Below the pieces are notes generated by a model. It searched no databases, was not told where the DNA came from, and saw nothing but the letters and a program-made list of their open reading frames with translations. DNA of 64,000 nt, from contig JAUIRK010000905.1 in the NCBI GenBank assembly GCA_030549495.1, positions 439,001 to 503,000 on the forward strand. Direction: 5' to 3'. This document shows positions 11,373 through 22,850 of the stretch, in pieces. The stretch is from Nectonema munidae (taxonomy: Eukaryota > Nematomorpha > Nectonematoida > Nectonematidae). The position numbers were made by a program, and so were the translations under genes. Numbering within the stretch: the stretch's first letter is position 1; every line of letters starts with the position of its first letter.

Positions 11373-11527
11373 GAGCCTCAGTTAGGGTGTACCTCTCAGC
11401 TTAACAGTTGAAGGTCAGGGGTTCGATCCCCAAGACTCCCAACTCTTAAAAACAAATTCACAAAAACTGTGATTAACCATCTTAAGCATATGCCTTACGG
11501 CTGAAAGTGCTTTGATATCTCCAACCA
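11373..11527 (+). repeat. tRNA-derived SINE, family S2, complete copy
   Basis: A 155-bp SINE flanked by a perfect 12-bp duplication AGATATGGGACT (11361-11372 and 11528-11539). The tRNA-like head has a box B (GGGTTCGATCCCC, about 11411-11423). The 3' part (AAGCATATGCCTTACGGC, GAAAGTGCTTTGATATCTCC) ends in CCAACCA. The perfect duplication suggests recent insertion. Confidence 0.8.
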
Positions 11528-11559
11528 AGATATGGGACTATGATGAGGGGGTACTGCTT

Positions 11560-11881
11560 AGTGCTCGCGGTACCTATATAATTTTGGGGCACATGCCCCC
11601 CTCTGTATTAATCTTTGCCACCCCCCCCCCCCCCGTAAAATTTTTGGTTTTGCCCCATGCACTTTTTAAAGGAAAAATAATTTGTACATAATAATCTTAT
11701 ATAAATGCTGGTGTATGTGTATGTATAATATGAGATTTCTACAGGTTTTTATACAGAAGTACTTCATGCTTTTCAGCAAAGTAATATAGGATATAAAGTA
11801 ATATAGGAAATAAATTTTTTGCAAATGTGTTTCTTTGCCCCATTTCAGCCCCCCTTGAAATTAACTTTAGCGCGGGCACTG
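11560..11881. mobile_element. hAT-like MITE with a C run
   Basis: About 320 bp, ends AGTGCTCGCGG and CGCGGGCACT(G), flanked by TACTGCTT (11552-11559 and 11883-11890; the match extends to GGTACTGCTT). It has no coding capacity and contains 14 consecutive C at 11621-11634. The 8-bp duplication and CAGTG-type ends fit hAT. Confidence 0.65.
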
Positions 11882-12170
11882 GTACTGCTTCCTATTTTCT
11901 TTTGGCATCCGCCTATTTTATTTTTATTAATATTTTTTTACAATTTATAATTATTTGTATTTAACAAGTTGAAATTTTTAATATATTTTATTTATTTAGA
12001 AATTACATAGCAAAGAATAAACTTACCAAAAATTTTATTTATACATAATATTGACTTTGAAAGTTTGTTACATTTCGACTATGTTTTCCTCTCAACGAAT
12101 TTTAGCAAAATATTATAATTTTTTAAATTTCACAATGTTATATATAAATTAGTGGGCATTTTGAATATAC

Positions 12171-14090
12171 TGGTAGGTACAGATGTCAAAGCACTTTCCA
12201 AAACTGAATTGATATGCTTGCAAGATGCTTGATAGGGAAATAGAGGCAGTCTTTATGTTTATGCGGGAAATAAAGGGAGTCTAAAATAAAAGAAATAGAG
12301 AGAAAAAGAGAGGAGGAAAGCTATCGAGTGGGCGGTGGGTGAAGATTTAGAATGGGTTCAATAGTTCGTAAAAGCGTCAAGAGGGAAATTAATAGTGTCG
12401 GGTGTGTTAGTAGTTCATTCAGATTCTTGGGAAGATCACCGAGAGTTGAAACACAACTGTTTATTAATTCGTGGCGATGAAAGATAAAAAATGGGCAATG
12501 AAAGTTAGGTGGTGGGATGATTCACAAGCTGAGTCACAGAAACGGCAGGACTGAGTGTCGGAAAGTTTGATATGAAAGAGGTCATTTTTGCGAGGGCAGT
12601 GCCCGGAGAGCCACCGTATAAGGGATCGTGAGGGGATGAACTTGTGTTTTGACCAAGATTGATGAACGACGGTTATGTCAATAATGTGGGATAGAAAGGT
12701 GTTTGTCGATTGGTTTTCAAAAGGAAAGTTAGGGTTAAGGGGTGAGTAAGAGATGTACCCCATGATAGAAGGCCGTATTGAAGAACTGGAAGGATGAGAG
12801 ATTTATATATGATGAGGGAATGTGGAATTTTGAGGACCCATTTTTATGAAATGGCTCTATTTTGTAGAAAAAGAATTTTTGAGAGTTTTGTGTATGTATT
12901 TTTAAAGTGGGTGGCCCATTTGAGGTTCGATTGGAAGGTGAGTCCGAGGTATTTTATGGTCACTGATGGTTTGGTCTAAGCCAAGGGGTAAGTGTGGGGA
13001 ATGTTTTTGTGTGAAGTGAATTAAAGAAGTTTTAGATGTGTTGAAGGAAATCTTCAATGAGCTGGCTGTGAACTTAAGAGTGTTGAAAAGTGTGGTCATT
13101 TGGAGAAGATTTTCCGATTGGGTGTTAGATGAAAAGGAGAAAAGTAGATCATCGGAGTAGTCCTGAGAAAAATGTGATCTGGAGTCTAGAAGATGTAAGA
13201 GAGGGTTAAGAATACGCGAAAAATGTCGGAAAGGCAGCCGCCCTGAGGGGTAGAAAGAGAGAGTGTATGGATTGCGCAGAGATCTTTGTTGCGAAAGATT
13301 AGGCAGCGATTAAGTAAATAGTTGCTGATAAATTTGATGATGTAGGGTGAATAGCGTTTAAGATGCATGTTGAATATGATCGTAGGGTGCCAGGCGCTGT
13401 TGAAGACGTTGTCGATATCGTGGAATAAGACAGATGTTGTTTTCTGAGATGAAATGGAGTGCTCTAGATATTCCGTAAGTTTGGATAGAGCTGATTCTGT
13501 GTTTTTGTGAGGGAGATAGGCAAATTGTGAAGGGTGGATAAGGCTGTGGTGTGTTATGTAGTGAATAAGGCGCGTACGAATAATTTTTTCGAGTAGCTTG
13601 CCCAAGACTGGAAGAATGGTTATGGGACGCCAATTTTTAAGAGTAGAGGGGTCTTTGTGGGGTTTTGGTAAAAAGAGGAATTTTCCAATTTTCCATATTG
13701 AGAGAAAAAGGAGTGCTTAATGCTTGCATTGAAAATGTTGAGTAGGTGGATGTTTAGAAGGTGAAATGATTTTTTGATATGGGACGATTAAATTTTGTCG
13801 TAGCTGGGAGATGAGTTAGGCTTGAGAGAATCAACTGCATGTGTTAATTCTTTTAATGGAAGATGATAGCGTGGTATTGAAGTAAGTGCAGCGGTGTCGA
13901 TATCGGTGCTTTTGCCTAGCGCGGGCGAAATTTGTGGGAGATTTGCTGCGAGTGTTAGCAAGAATGTATACCACTGTGTATACTTTACAGATATTGTGGG
14001 ATTAGAAGTCTGCGTCGCTGGATTGAAAATAAATTGGAATGTGATATAATGATGATCTGAATATATTGATGACATTAAAAGTCGATTATG
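12171..14090 (-). mobile_element. R1/I-group LINE, truncated and broken ORF2
   Basis: Minus-strand non-LTR retrotransposon. It begins inside the endonuclease (IYSDHHYITFQF near 14060), then a linker, then reverse transcriptase: MGKLLEKIIRTRL, HPSQFAYLPHKNTESAL, the motif A region with HDIDNVFNSAWHPTI, PQGGCLSDI at the site of the usual PQG.xLSP motif, and YLGLTFQSNLKWATHFKN. After the RT comes a C-terminal CCHC-like segment (SGHCPRKNDLFHIKLSDTQS, then CRFCDSACESSHHL) without a clear RNase H. This order suits R1-like elements. Several frameshifts are present. It is less AT-rich than its surroundings. The 3' end at 12171-12240 resembles the tail of SINE family S2. Confidence 0.7.
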
Positions 14091-15200
14091 TCAAAATTTT
14101 TTAGAAAAATCCTTGATAGTACAAAAACTAACAGATAGGTACTCTTCAAAAATTTAATTATAAAATATATTTATTTTCCAAATTTTCTTAGATTCAGAAA
14201 GGGGAATTTAACAGTTCGTAGAGGGAACATACCACAAACCAATAGATCTAACTCATAAAAATAATAGAGATAAAATTATCATATTAATATAAAAGTCTGG
14301 CAGCATTTTAAATGTACTTAACTCGCTATAAAAATATTTATATGTATTAAGGTTTTCTGTAGTGATCTTAACAGAAAACTGATAAGTAAAAAATTTCAAG
14401 ATTTCTGGTTCGACAATTATGTTTGCTATCATTAGTCATAATTTTGCAATCATATGTGTGCAATCATTTGTCGGAATATAAAAATATCTTTCCAAACAAT
14501 AATTATATAAGAACGATAAAGAAAATTTATTGCAAAGAAAAAGTGTTCACAAAAAGAAAAAAACTGAAAAATTTGTGGGTTGATTCGTTATATATATTCA
14601 CAACATGTATAACATTTTTTTTAAATAAATATCATCGATAAAGGAAAAAAACAATAACCAAAAATAGCCGTGATTAGATTTTTTCCAATAAAAAATATAA
14701 TAAAAAAATGTCAAACTTTTCTGTTACTAATAGTTTCAACTTAAAAAGTTAAGGTTTGAGGGAGAAAGCAAAAACAAATATATTATAATTTATATACACT
14801 TAAAAGGTGATTTTTAATAAAGGTAAATTTTCAAATGGGTTTAGTGTTCCTCAATCAGTCGCCAACTTCACTTCATCAAGTTTGATAAAGCTTCTTTGAA
14901 GAAGCGAAATATATAATTTTGCATTAAAAAAATTTTGTTCCAAATAAAAACTCTTTTTTGTACATTTTATTCTTTATCATTGACAAAATGGAACAGCCTA
15001 CAATTAATTTCAATTTTATATTTATTGTTAGCATAAAATGCATTTGATTTTTTTTAATTGAAATATCCCACCCTTTAAGACTGTATTCAATGTTTATTGG
15101 TTTGTTTGAGCTTCTGGTATTATATGCCGGTTTCTTGTACAATTTTTATACTTTTTGTAGACAACTAAAAACAATCTCTTTTTATTATCTTTAGGGAGCA
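14091..15200. other. No recognised feature
   Basis: Open stretches occur at 14423-14641 (plus) and 14924-15142 (minus, PAYNTRSSNKPINIEYSLK), but neither resembles a family I know and ORFs of this size are expected by chance at this base composition. Confidence 0.3.
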
Positions 15201-15243
15201 TAATTGATAGTTGAGCCGATTCAGTAGTATTTGAAGGTCAAAA

Positions 15244-16579
15244 ATGTCTCTGTCTTCTGAAGATAATATCGAAAGGCTTGGAATAGAAGACTCATTAGTA
15301 ATAGAGTCAAAAATGTTTCATCGGATACTCGATTATTCGATAACCCTGCTATCCACTATCATCTATGGCTGTATAATTTGTTAAATTAGAAAGATCAATT
15401 ATGCGATCGTATTTTTTATGACACAAGCACTTAATACTAGGAAAAAAAAACTTCAGATCCCCACAGTTCACCAACAGCATTGATATTCAGTCAAATATCA
15501 ATCCCTACAACAGCTATACTAACAGATTTACTACAGAGATCATTTGGAGATTGATAACAAAAGTCAAAAGTTTCATAAATTTGGGATAAATATTGTGAAT
15601 AATATGTTATAAAATATTTCTTTTTTTATTTTTATTGTGAACTAGAAAACAGACTCACAATAAAAAGTCAGTGATAAAAAATCGACATATTACGAGGAGA
15701 GGACCTAAAAGATTTTTCACGGCATCTCCTATCACCAATTGTCAATAGGCCTGGTTTATTTCAAATGAATTGGTTAGGTGGATTTGATTACTCTGTACTG
15801 ATATACATTGCCGTTTAAAATCTTAGCATTTCAAGCAAGTGATGATAATTACATCATATTGAAACAGTTTGTACAGAAAATATTACATGAAGTGCAAAAT
15901 AAACTCTATAAAAACTTAATTTCCAGTGGAAGGCAAAAAATAATTAAGTTATGGAAGATAGGATACTTTACTGTACTCAAATGAGTACAACAGTACCCTA
16001 ACGTGTTAGCCAATCCTAGCATTTACCATTATCACCTATATCATAAAAGGCAATTTTATGAAAAAATTTATTATAAAGAATTCAAAGGAAAGTGTAAAAA
16101 CATTGCGAAATATTCAAGTCAATCCCAAACTAAAACATTAAATAAAATGAATATCTAAAATTTGAATTATGGAATAAAAGGCTTGATTGTTTAAATTATA
16201 TTTAGCAAATATAATCAAGACATCCTAATTTGCGTATTCAAGCTAATTTAGATCTTAACTCTTGCAATTACTGTAATTAATAGGGATAAACCTTAGCCTT
16301 AAATGATAGACTAAATGATAGATATAACTTTCGCATAAGTTATATGCAATAAAAATATTTCTCCAATTGAATTTTAGAGTAAATATTCATTCAAATATTG
16401 AAAGTCCACTAACAAGGCAAACAAGTCTTTTAAATAATACAAATAAAGTTATAGAAATTTTTGTTGAGTCGAAGTATTTGGATATTCCATCATATTTACA
16501 AACCCAAAAAGTCATAAAGCCAGAATCTGTTACGTGTTATCCACTATCAAACGTCAAAAATCTGGATTTTATAGACTGA
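15244..16579 (+). CDS. Possible unidentified spliced gene
   Basis: I do not recognise this protein. Successive plus-strand open pieces look protein-like and some join in phase. The piece ending DNPAIHYHLWLYN meets a donor at 15380, and after a 77-nt intron (acceptor ACTTCAG at 15450-15456) SPQFTNSIDIQSNINPY follows in frame. The piece SRHLLSPIVNRPGLFQMNWL ends at donor TTAG/GTGG (15777/15778), and after a 49-nt intron AFQASDDNYIILKQFVQKIL follows in frame. A final exon may start at ATTTTAG (about 16377) and read VNIHSNIESPLTRQTSLLNN to a stop at 16579. An ATG at 15244 opens a different frame. How the second and third pieces join is unresolved. It could be a gene with short introns, a decayed copy, or chance. 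Confidence 0.25.
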
Positions 16580-16779
16580 AATTTATCCCTAATCAATATT
16601 CCTAAAAAAAATGTTATCTCTAATCAATATTCCAATTGCAATCAGAATTTTTTTTCCAATATTTTATAGTTTTACATAATATGAAACAAATTATCTAGAG
16701 GAGTGATGATGTAAGAGACTCGCATCACAGATATGTTTGTTATAAATGTGCCATATAGGAGGAATGCAAGGAGTTAGCA

Positions 16780-17611
16780 AATTCGGGTATCTACTTTTTG
16801 TTCTTAACTATCACAATTTTGATACTAGCTATCAAACTATCTACATTTTCAAATTTTGATCTCACATTCAAGCAACCGTTATGCAATAAATGTGCTAAGC
16901 AAAAAAATAATGAAACAAACAGGGCTACAAAATTTTTTAACGTTTTTTCCAGTTTTTTCATGTAGGTAGCTGCATCACTAATGAGAAGCACAAAGTTTTC
17001 TCTTTCTATTTCTAAGTACTTTGTCATCAACTATTTGAGTAATTTTTTGACTATTTACTGAAGTAGAACAGCAAACAAAATCAATTAAATACGCTTTCTT
17101 TGGTAAACTTAGATCTCCAAGCAAAACATTTACATAATACTTATTTACAAACGAGGGCTCATCTATAATTAGAAATAAAAAACTACTTTTTACCTTTTCT
17201 TTGATACTTCTTTTATATTTTCTGGAAGACTTGTAATGTAATATCGACAAGAATTTGCATTTTGACAATTGTACCCCATATATTTGAAGAAATCTTAATC
17301 GAAGGATGATTCAATTTATTCAAAGGTATATTTGCTGACAAAAATAATTCTGTTACTTTCTTTACAAAGTTATTATCACTAACAAATCTTTGAATAGAAG
17401 TAGCAAATTTTGAATTCTTTTTAGTTGAATGTTTTTCATCCTTTCTATGACTTTCAACAAAAAAATATTTGCTGTGTTTAACAATGCAATTACAAAGTTT
17501 GCAATAGAGTTCATTTTTAGGAGTTGAAGTAAACTCTTCAGAAAGTTTAAATATGATTTCTTTAACTTTTTGTGAAGACTTCACAGTTTTTGGCATCATT
17601 TTTAAAGGCAA
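16780..17611 (-). mobile_element. CGGBP1-like hAT transposase, N-terminal two thirds
   Basis: Starts at ATG 17611. The first piece has a BED/C2H2-like zinc finger (LYCKLCNCIVKHSKYFFVES, then H..D.KH) as in CGGBP1-type hAT proteins. The second piece (16978-17268) carries the first catalytic region (FLFLIIDEPSFVNKYYVNVL). The third (16791-17030) carries LLISDAATYM and FFCLAHLLHNGCLNVRSKF, the usual ALHLLHN block. At least two frame changes separate them, and no C-terminal dimerisation block was found. It is related to, but not a close copy of, the element at 44-46 kb. Confidence 0.7.
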
Positions 17612-18925
17612 AGGAAAACATTTTAAAAAACAAGAATTCTATGCGACTTTAGAATTGAAATTACAAAAGGTGTCAATACATAAATGTGTCAAATGTTCAC
17701 TTCCTCTATGCTGCTCACTTTTTAGTCACATCAGACATATAAGATAAAACATATGTCAACAAATGAGCTCTAGTCACGGCCGAAAATCTAAAGTCTGAAA
17801 ATCTCTGAAGTAAGTTTTCAAGCATTGTGCGTGAGCAACTTTCTCTCTCTAGCTGGCCTATCTTCCCCTGCACCACATTTTCTCTGTCACTTTTCTCACT
17901 CACAATAATCAATTCAGTATTAATATAAAACCGTTATCAACATATTCATAATTATGTGTATTGTGAGTGAAGTTCTACTGTTACATATTTTATTAACCTA
18001 TTCATTTAAACTTTTTCTTCTTTATAAAATTTTCAATTTAAGGTATCAAGGCTCCAATCAGTGTCGGAGTATTTTGAATATATTTTATAGAAATTGACTT
18101 TCTCGGCACTAAATCACACAAAGCAAAACCAATTTAAGACATGTTTGAACCTTTTGGGGTCTCATCAGTTAGATGCAGTTTACGATTCACATTTCTGTGA
18201 ATCAAAGTAAGCCTCAAGGGTGAGGGTGGCGAGCACTATCTAAACGCGTCAACCGTTAAATTTACATTACTTATAGAAAAGGCATATTAAAAAATTTTAA
18301 TTATTTAAAAAGGTTGATTTAATAACTTCACAATTTTTACACCAACTTTATAAAAGAAGGAATATTAATTTATTTTAGAAGTGCTATTAGAAAAGATAAG
18401 TTTACTTTGCTGAAATTTTAACTGCCCTGCGAACAAATCGGATGTCATTCTAAAGAACAGATGTACTTATTCACTCACTAAAAACAGCTGACGACATCAA
18501 AAGTTCAAGGACGAAGTAGGATCGAATAAGCATTATAGGATGTAATGATCATTCGAATACATGATAATGTAAGATAAAAGAATAAAGGAGGGAATGCAGA
18601 CTTTCGAGTCAACATCATGCCAAGCTGTTCTGAAATTCCTATCAAAAATATTTTACAAACGATGTGAAAGCTATATAATAATAATAATCCATTGTTTCAA
18701 TATGCACACAATAAGTAAGCAATGTTTATCACAGTGTCTCGTAGTATTTTTGAGCAAACACATGTTGATGATCCACTAGATTGTCTCATCTTCTTCTGTC
18801 ACAGTGATTCTATTTCTCTTTCTGTCTCTTTCTCTGTTTTCTCTTCCGATTTCTCTGCTAAAACTCAATCACTCAAGCTCTCTTCTCTTGTTAAGCTCTC
18901 CTATCTCATTCAGTTCTCTTTTCTC
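17612..18925. other. No recognised feature
   Basis: AT-rich with scattered short ORFs that resemble nothing known. The CT-rich stretch at 18790-18925 makes overlapping serine/leucine-rich ORFs that I do not regard as genes. Confidence 0.35.
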
Positions 18926-19126
18926 CGGTGGCGTAGCTAGGCTGGGGCATGAGAGGCCGTGCCCCCTCCCCATGTACCTCATGGTACCCCATGCACCTTA
19001 TGCGATATCAGTTTTCAAAAATTTCTCCAATGAAAGGATCAAAAAAGTATAAATAATGTTGCTGAAGTTTTTTAAGTTTTTAAATTGTGCCCCTCCCCCT
19101 ATCAACTTTTTCTGGCGACGCCAGTG
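18926..19126. mobile_element. hAT-like MITE (TGGCG ends)
   Basis: 201 bp with inverted ends CGGTGGCGTAGCTAG and, from the right, CACTGGCGTCGCCAG. It is flanked by CTTTTCTC (18918-18925) and CTTCTCTC (19127-19134), an 8-bp duplication with one mismatch. Subterminal blocks are G-rich on one side and C-rich on the other. Confidence 0.65.
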
Positions 19127-19744
19127 CTTCTCTCTAATTTGTATTTAGAGTTAAATTAAAAATGATTTATTTTATCTCATTAAAAACTAGTTTTTAGCGG
19201 AATAGAAGTTCAATATTTTCAGAACCTTTTTTCATGATACCAAAGTACAGTTATTCAAATTAATCACAGATTTTTGGTAAAAATTTAGTTCCATCAATTC
19301 ACCAAACATTTTGCAAAAATGAAAATTTCTTTGTTTTTAAATGAGAGAAAAATAGTTTTCAATCGTTACAATTTTATATCAATGAATATTGTCAGACTCG
19401 CGTTAAAAAATTTTTTCAACAAAGGTCACTTAATATTTATCAGTACGTTTGTTACATTTGAAAACTTTAATTTTTCAAGTCAAGAAATTTTTTTCGCACC
19501 CGCTATAAGGTAAGCTACTTCAACGTTGGCTTTGCTTCTTATAAAATATCAAATAAAGTATCTCATTTTTATGCCTCCTATTATTTTGAAATTATTATTA
19601 GAACAGACAGTTTCATTTTAAAATAGGGAAAATTGCTTTATTAGTTTATTTTGTTTCCTTTTTCTCTTATGTTAATTATCTAGCAAATTTTTCAATTTTG
19701 AGTAAAAGGTAAGGTGCAGCGGATGTATTTTCATTGACCAGGCA
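19127..19744. other. No recognised feature
   Basis: AT-rich; nothing seen beyond short random ORFs. Confidence 0.35.
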
Positions 19745-20838
19745 CTGATGTACCGCTTATGTCAAACTATGAACAAATTGGTATCGATGATGAATCGAAT
19801 TCAGAGGCTTCCGGGCTGAGTCCATCATCTCAACAAATCTGCCATGCCACCCATAGAGTATGCTGTAGGGGATACGTCAAATTAGTTTTTAAAAAACCTT
19901 TTAAATTATTTTTGAATGATGCTGAGAAAAATGAAATAAGGCAATCTTAATTTATTGTTTGTACAATTTTATCTAAATTATGTATATTTCTTATACACTA
20001 AAAAGAATGAAAAAATTCTAATACCAAGTTTTCTAACTTTAGTTCTGTTTTACATTTTTGATAGAAATTGCCTCAGAAAAGTTATATAATTTGGATGTAT
20101 TTTTTTTTATTTATTTTTCTCAATAAAACATTTTTTAGGAAGAAGGAACAACTGAAAATTAATGAATGATTTTTTTCATTCAATAAAATTTCCAATTTTT
20201 TTATTGTTAATTGATAACTTTACCCCTTTTCTACACCTAATTTGGAGATCGTGCGCATCTATTTGAAGAGAGAAAGAAGGAGCTATATATAAGTCCTCAT
20301 TCATTGTTGACGTTAAGCTTAATAGGGCGGGGGTTAAAGTTTACATTAAGCTTAATTAAGAATGAAATAGAATAAACAAGAGACGAGTAGGAATTCAGAA
20401 AAATTTGTTGTCTTTTTTGGAAGACGCTTGAAAGTCCGCCCCCTCCAATAATTTCAAGGATGTGCGCCCCTGAATCAATCACACTTTTTTCATATAAACA
20501 TCGCAGGGTGTCTAGTAAACTCTTTTCCTTCAGGCTACATTCACTCATATAAAATTCTCCAACCTTCAGTTATTTCTTTTCTCCATCAATCAAATATCCT
20601 TTCATCAATTCCTGTAGTGCGCCTGATAAAATATTTTCGCTGGAAGTATAGTATTTAAATTTCACCAATTTTGTAAAAAAATATAAAGTAGTCTTATAAA
20701 ATTAGGTATGCGCTGAATACACTCTATTTTAAAGGATTGCTTGAATATTTGGTCTCCCGTGGTATTTCCAGACCAGTAATTTTGAAAATTGCAAAAAAAA
20801 ATCACCCCAATAATTTTGAGGATGTACGCCCCTGCCTA
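19745..20838 (-). repeat. Dispersed repeat, copy 2 (inverted relative to 7.2-8.7 kb)
   Basis: Reads on the minus strand from CAGGGGCGTACATCCTCAAA at 20838 through the same blocks as copy 1 to the tRNA-like segment at 19745-19890. A second CAGGGGCGCACATCCTTGAA motif begins at about 20475 and appears to start an extra insert that copy 1 lacks, reaching to roughly 20000. Confidence 0.6.
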
Positions 20839-20913
20839 TCACTAAAAATATAAAATAACAAGTACATTAATTAATAAGATTAATGTTAACAAATTTTTTA
20901 ATAATTGGTTCAT

Positions 20914-20919
20914 TTTATT
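20914..20919 (-). terminator. Possible polyadenylation signal of ELP4
   Basis: AATAAA on the minus strand, about 50 bp past the ELP4 stop codon. Such hexamers are frequent in this AT-rich sequence, so position is the only support. Confidence 0.35.
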
Positions 20920-20968
20920 ACAACTTCAATCATGAACTAGCACAAGTAAATAAAATAACCAGAAAAAT

Positions 20969-22093
20969 CTAAAAATCTATCTTTGATTTAAAATTGGGAT
21001 GACAGGAAGTTGAAATAAGATCATCTCCATTACTTAAAAGTGGAGGTAGAAATATCTTTTGAATTATTAATTGCCTCTTTATAACACTAAAGCCTAAATC
21101 ACAGGGAGGGATCAGAGAAGGGAGGCATGAAAGCGATGCTATTTTTTCTAGATTAAATTTACCATCAAACTTAGCCAGAAAATTGCTATTATTGTCACTA
21201 TCGCAAATACCAAAACTTTCGAGGCGAATATAGCAATCACTAATATTTTTAACTTGTAATCGAAAATGTTGGCTGGAAAGAGAAGGCGAATCTAGAGAGA
21301 TAAGGCAAACGCTTAGCGAGTTTTGAATCATTCCTTTGAGCCTAATAAAAAAGTTAAGAAATTGAGATTCACGCTTAGCACAATCTTCATATTTCTTCAG
21401 GTATAAAGGGCATAGAATTGAACGCAAAACAATTCTTAAAATATTTTGTTTAAAATTAGTTTCATTTTTCAATTTTTTATATCCTGAAAGAGCTAATTCA
21501 AGCTTTTTTAGGAGGACTGTATATATATTATCTGTATTTAATGAATTATCTAGAAGAGAGGTTTCAAAAAGTGGATCGAAAATGAAAGAATCAACTTTAA
21601 TATTATTAACATCAATTTTTTGAGAAAAATCATAAAAAAATATTTGATTACTAGTATCATCTAAATTTGGAAAATATCCTGTACCAACTTCATAATCAAC
21701 GCACTTTAAATTTTCATACCTCCATGCAATTTTCATTTTTTCTGGGGTTTGAAGTTGAATGTTTTCAAATTCTGAAAAATTTCTCACCAAAGCTTTTGGA
21801 AGACTTTTCATAACTAAATCTGGAGTAGGATCACTACTAGCAATAAATAAGGAATGTTCATTTCTAACTCCTTCTCCTAGAAAGCATTTTTCAAAATTAA
21901 AAGAGTTCTTCTTTACATCGCTTTCAAGTACTGTTATCGACCCAAGAGGCATACCTTTCCCTAAAATTAGGTCTAAAGAATTTAATCCAAACTTCGTATA
22001 CAACTGACCTGAATTAAGACCTTTGAAAAAAGTACCTTTAGCATACTTCTTTGGTCGTTGATTCATTATAAAATTAGTAAAATATTTTATCAA
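20969..22093 (-). CDS. ELP4: Elongator complex protein 4
   Basis: Subunit of the ELP4-6 RecA-like ring of Elongator, which supports wobble-uridine modification of tRNA. It is a single uninterrupted exon of 374 codons (human about 424). Family blocks in order: the N-terminal G..LDLILGKGMPLGSITVLE around residues 36-57 (degenerate P-loop region, no classical Walker A, as is normal for ELP4), FLGEGVRNEHSLFIAS 71-86, MKIAWRY 120-126, NILRIVLRSILCPL 217-230, LNFFIRLKGMIQNSLSVCLI 246-265, DCYIRLESF 286-294, RQLIIQKIFLPP 340-351 and the terminal DF. The start may be Met1 or Met10. The lack of introns contrasts with MON1 and could mean an ancestral intron loss or a retrocopy. The frame is fully open and well conserved, so I treat it as functional. 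Confidence 0.92.
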   Translation of the reverse strand: MIKYFTNFIMNQRPKKYAKGTFFKGLNSGQLYTKFGLNSLDLILGKGMPLGSITVLESDVKKNSFNFEKCFLGEGVRNEHSLFIASSDPTPDLVMKSLPKALVRNFSEFENIQLQTPEKMKIAWRYENLKCVDYEVGTGYFPNLDDTSNQIFFYDFSQKIDVNNIKVDSFIFDPLFETSLLDNSLNTDNIYTVLLKKLELALSGYKKLKNETNFKQNILRIVLRSILCPLYLKKYEDCAKRESQFLNFFIRLKGMIQNSLSVCLISLDSPSLSSQHFRLQVKNISDCYIRLESFGICDSDNNSNFLAKFDGKFNLEKIASLSCLPSLIPPCDLGFSVIKRQLIIQKIFLPPLLSNGDDLISTSCHPNFKSKIDF

Positions 22094-22422
22094 AATATTA
22101 GTTTACAATAAAAAGAGAGAGAATATTGATTATTTGTGTACCTTTTATAAATATAAAATAATTATGTTTTAAAATTTTAGGAACTTTTTTATATTTTAGA
22201 CATTAAATTAACTGCGAGCTGAAAAGTACAAAAATTAAAACTATCTTTTACATATTCCTATTTTTACCTTCTACACTAAAAACAACAATTGACTATCAAG
22301 TCGCAACATATATTTATTATTTTTGTATTTTTTTTATATATTCAAAATTTTTAATTTTGTTAGCCTTAATTAAATTAAATGCCTTAATTTAGGTTAATTT
22401 TTTTAACCTTTTTTATATATAT
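22094..22422. other. ELP4 upstream region
   Basis: AT-rich, presumably holding the ELP4 promoter; no specific element could be identified. Confidence 0.3.
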
Positions 22423-22567
22423 AGGTAAAGGTATTGTAGGATTTTTTCATCCAGAAGCCACAATTACGCCGCTTGTATCGAACTATGAGAATGTAGGCTT
22501 GATATTGAATCGAACCTAAGATCTTGATTTATCGAAACATAGTATCTAACCAATCTTACTCACGCCC
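22423..22567 (-). repeat. tRNA-derived SINE, family S1, diverged copy
   Basis: On the minus strand: box A-like TTGGTTAGATACTATG, box B-like GGTTCGATTC, then GTTCGATACAAGCGGCG and a tail ending near CCTTTACC. It is more diverged than the copies at 36.07 and 59.09 kb, so older. Confidence 0.7.
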
Positions 22568-22850
22568 TCTATCTATTTTTTTTATTTTTCTAATTAATCT
22601 CTTCTAATATACTAATTTTTTGTTTAATTAAGTTTAATTAATATTCCCATTAGTAATATTTTTTGATATAATCTTTTTGATATATTTTTTGTAATAAAAT
22701 TGTAGAGTAAACTTATTTAGGAAAAAAATAACAAATATGGATATCATAAAGAAACTTCAAATGAAATAAATTAGTACATAATATTGCATGGATGTATAGA
22801 CGACCATTACTCTGTTTGTAGAATCATCAATGACTAAAAATATAATGTAA

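Noticed and set aside
12794-13099. Short ORFs on the plus strand opposite the R1-like LINE
   Set aside because: The coding signal of the LINE is on the minus strand; these are shadows.
18722-19052. Overlapping plus-strand ORFs rich in Ser, Leu and Phe
   Set aside because: They follow a CT-rich tract and run into a MITE with an 8-bp duplication.
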